NCBI GenBank assembly: GCA_900544365.1
Contig: UQVF01000062.1
Location: forward strand, 1-8,252
DNA: 8,252 nt
Source: an uncultured Veillonella sp.
GTDB lineage: Bacteria > Bacillota > Negativicutes > Veillonellales > Veillonellaceae
Direction: 5' to 3'
Part shown: positions 6,790 to 8,252 of the stretch, in pieces
Layout of the letters: each line of letters starts with the position of its first letter
How positions within the stretch are numbered: the first letter of the stretch is position 1
The notes under the pieces: generated by a model
The model's input: only the letters and a program-made list of their open reading frames with translations
Databases searched by the model: none
Told to the model about the DNA's origin: nothing
Position numbers and translations under genes: made by a program

Positions 6790-7413
6790 ATGAAGTTATA
6801 TTATATGCCTTTAGGATCCTATGGAACCAATTGTTATATCGCACATAATGAAGCAGATAATACATGCCTTGTCACTGACCCAGGTGATGAAGGGGAGAAG
6901 CTAAAAGAAATTCTAGACAGTCACGAGTTTAAGGTGCAAGGTATTTTATTGACTCATGGCCACAGTGATCATATTGGGGCAGTACAAACATTGGTGGATG
7001 CGTACCATGTACCGGTGTATATTCACGAAGGGGATGCGGAGTATTTAACGAATCCAGAAGTGAATTTGAGCGCTTACTCTGGTCGATTCATTACTGCGAA
7101 AGTAGATGATGTGCGATATGTGAAAGAAGGAGATACCATTTCATTAGGCGATACGACATTTACGGTGATAGAAACACCGGGGCATACGCCAGGTGGTGTG
7201 TGTTATTATACAGAGGGAACTTTGTTAGCCGGTGATACCTTATTCCAAGGGTCAGTGGGTAGAACAGATTTTCCCAATGGTGATTTTGAACAGTTGAGTA
7301 AAGGGATTAAAGAAAAACTTTACACGTTACCAGATGATACAAAGGTCTATCCAGGTCATGGAGGGCAAACTACCATTGGTGACGAAAAGCAATCTAATCC
7401 GTTTGTACGGTAG
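6790..7413 (+). CDS. MBL-fold metallohydrolase, glyoxalase II-like
   Basis: A 207-residue cytoplasmic metallo-beta-lactamase-fold hydrolase of the short hydroxyacylglutathione-hydrolase-like group often found beside rel/dtd in Firmicutes. Metal ligands are all visible: THGHSDH (H56, H58, D60, H61), H132 in ETPGHTPGG, D149 in LAGDTLF and H190 in YPGHGG. The FQGSVGRTDFP segment is typical of this subgroup. The glutathione-binding C-terminal domain of true GloB is missing, so the substrate is probably another thioester or small ester; I cannot name it. The start ATG has TGGAG at 6778-6782 and follows the dtd stop by 12 bases. It is likely co-transcribed with dtd and the next gene. Confidence 0.9.
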   Translation: MKLYYMPLGSYGTNCYIAHNEADNTCLVTDPGDEGEKLKEILDSHEFKVQGILLTHGHSDHIGAVQTLVDAYHVPVYIHEGDAEYLTNPEVNLSAYSGRFITAKVDDVRYVKEGDTISLGDTTFTVIETPGHTPGGVCYYTEGTLLAGDTLFQGSVGRTDFPNGDFEQLSKGIKEKLYTLPDDTKVYPGHGGQTTIGDEKQSNPFVR

Positions 7414-7421
7414 GTGATAGG

Positions 7422-8252
7422 ATGGGAAATAAATCCATACAGTATTGGTTGCGTTGCATTTTGCTGGTCTTGGCTAGTATAGGCTTGTTAATCGCCTTAC
7501 CAGTGGTGATTCCTTTGATTATTGCGGTTATATTAACATTGCTGTTATGGCCATTAGTCAATATGACACAAACCTATGCAAGACGATATTGGAAACAATG
7601 TCCACGATGGATTGCTATCATTCCATCATTTATCGTGGTAGCGTTGATTTCTACATTGTTAGTACGGTATGTAATGCTACCAGTAATTGGTGAATTAACT
7701 AAATTATTAATCAATTTACCCTATGTATTAGATCAATTTGTAGCAGTGGTGAAAGGATTACAAGGTATCGATGGGGAAAGTATTATACCTCATCAATTTG
7801 ATGGAATCATCAATACTACTTTGATAAAAATTGGTAATTATGGTGTGGACTTAGCACAACGTGGTGTACTGGCCATCGTGTCCTTTGCTAGCACCTTATT
7901 ACAATTATTGTTAGTGCCGATTTTGACATTCTACTTACTGAAAGATGGTCGTAGTATTAAACGGGCAGTATTAAATATTTTTTCTAGTCCTACATCAGCC
8001 CATTTAGAAGAAGTAGTGAATGATATTCTCCGCACATTAGGGGGATATTTACGAGGTCAATTATTACTGGCGAGTAATATGTTTTGCCTTACCTTTATCG
8101 TATGTTATTTCTACGATTTACCATATCCCCTTGTATTGGCTGTGTTAGCGGGTATTGCAGAATGGATCCCTATTATTGGACCATTTATTAGTGCAGCACC
8201 AGCCATTATTTTAGCTGCTGTTATCAGCGGCCCTCTAGCAGTGAAAGTTGCT
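7422..8252 (+). CDS. AI-2E family transporter (PF01594-type permease), 3' end beyond the window
   Basis: An open frame of 277 codons runs from ATG 7422 to the window edge with no stop. AGGTGAT at 7412-7418 is a strong ribosome binding site that overlaps the end of the preceding gene; the gap between the genes is 8 bases. The protein is an integral inner-membrane protein. Hydrophobic segments lie at about residues 10-45 (two helices) and 65-90, then after a long partly amphipathic stretch at about 150-178, and several more from 213 onward. GGYLRGQLLL (207-216) and EWIPIIGPFIS (from 247) are signatures of the AI-2E/UPF0118 family. Members are around 350 residues, so about a fifth is missing. 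Family members have been reported as AI-2 exporters or Na+/H+ antiporters (TqsA, YdiK, UPF0118 proteins), so the substrate is not known. The family call is firm. Confidence 0.9.
   Translation, partial: MGNKSIQYWLRCILLVLASIGLLIALPVVIPLIIAVILTLLLWPLVNMTQTYARRYWKQCPRWIAIIPSFIVVALISTLLVRYVMLPVIGELTKLLINLPYVLDQFVAVVKGLQGIDGESIIPHQFDGIINTTLIKIGNYGVDLAQRGVLAIVSFASTLLQLLLVPILTFYLLKDGRSIKRAVLNIFSSPTSAHLEEVVNDILRTLGGYLRGQLLLASNMFCLTFIVCYFYDLPYPLVLAVLAGIAEWIPIIGPFISAAPAIILAAVISGPLAVKVA

Noticed and set aside
1..8252. CRISPR arrays, rRNA, tRNA, insertion-sequence transposases or toxin-antitoxin pairs.
   Set aside because: Searched by eye on both strands; nothing with spaced repeats, tRNA folds or transposase motifs was seen.

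Overview
The window is AT-rich chromosomal DNA from a low-GC Firmicute. The set recJ - bifunctional rel - dtd - metallo-beta-lactamase hydrolase - AI-2E-type permease, with the style of the proteins, suggests the Negativicutes (Veillonella or a relative). That placement is inference; no rRNA or other taxonomic marker is present. All genes read on the + strand.

Positions 1-385, left side. There is no complete gene here. The clearest signal is at 246-293: the last 15 codons and stop of rpsI (ribosomal protein S9, tail PGLKKARKASQFSKR), followed at 311-339 by a good intrinsic terminator. The S9 reading frame does not continue upstream. Positions 1-245 are instead AT-rich and non-coding, with short direct and inverted repeats. 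This is the pattern left where an integrative element (ICE, prophage or island) has recombined into the 3' end of rpsI. The element would lie mostly beyond the left edge, with an intact rpsI at its far end. This is the most interesting point in the window.

Positions 386-1860. A DASS/CitT-type anion (dicarboxylate or tricarboxylate) transporter is split by a frameshift near 640-659, so it is a pseudogene, a sequencing error or, less likely, a recoded gene. A strong hairpin terminator at 1811-1855 closes it.

Positions 1861-8252. A tightly packed operon begins at a near-consensus promoter (TTGAAA-17-TATAAT, 2028-2056). A GATAAT hexamer array resembling a Fur box overlaps its -10 and start-site region. 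The genes are recJ (exonuclease, DNA repair), rel (ppGpp synthetase/hydrolase, overlapping recJ by 1 base), dtd (D-aminoacyl-tRNA deacylase, overlapping rel by 4 bases), a glyoxalase-II-like MBL hydrolase (12-base gap) and an AI-2E-family membrane protein (8-base gap) cut off by the right edge. The operon links DNA repair, the stringent response and tRNA proofreading. Apart from its promoter region it looks like ordinary conserved core genome.
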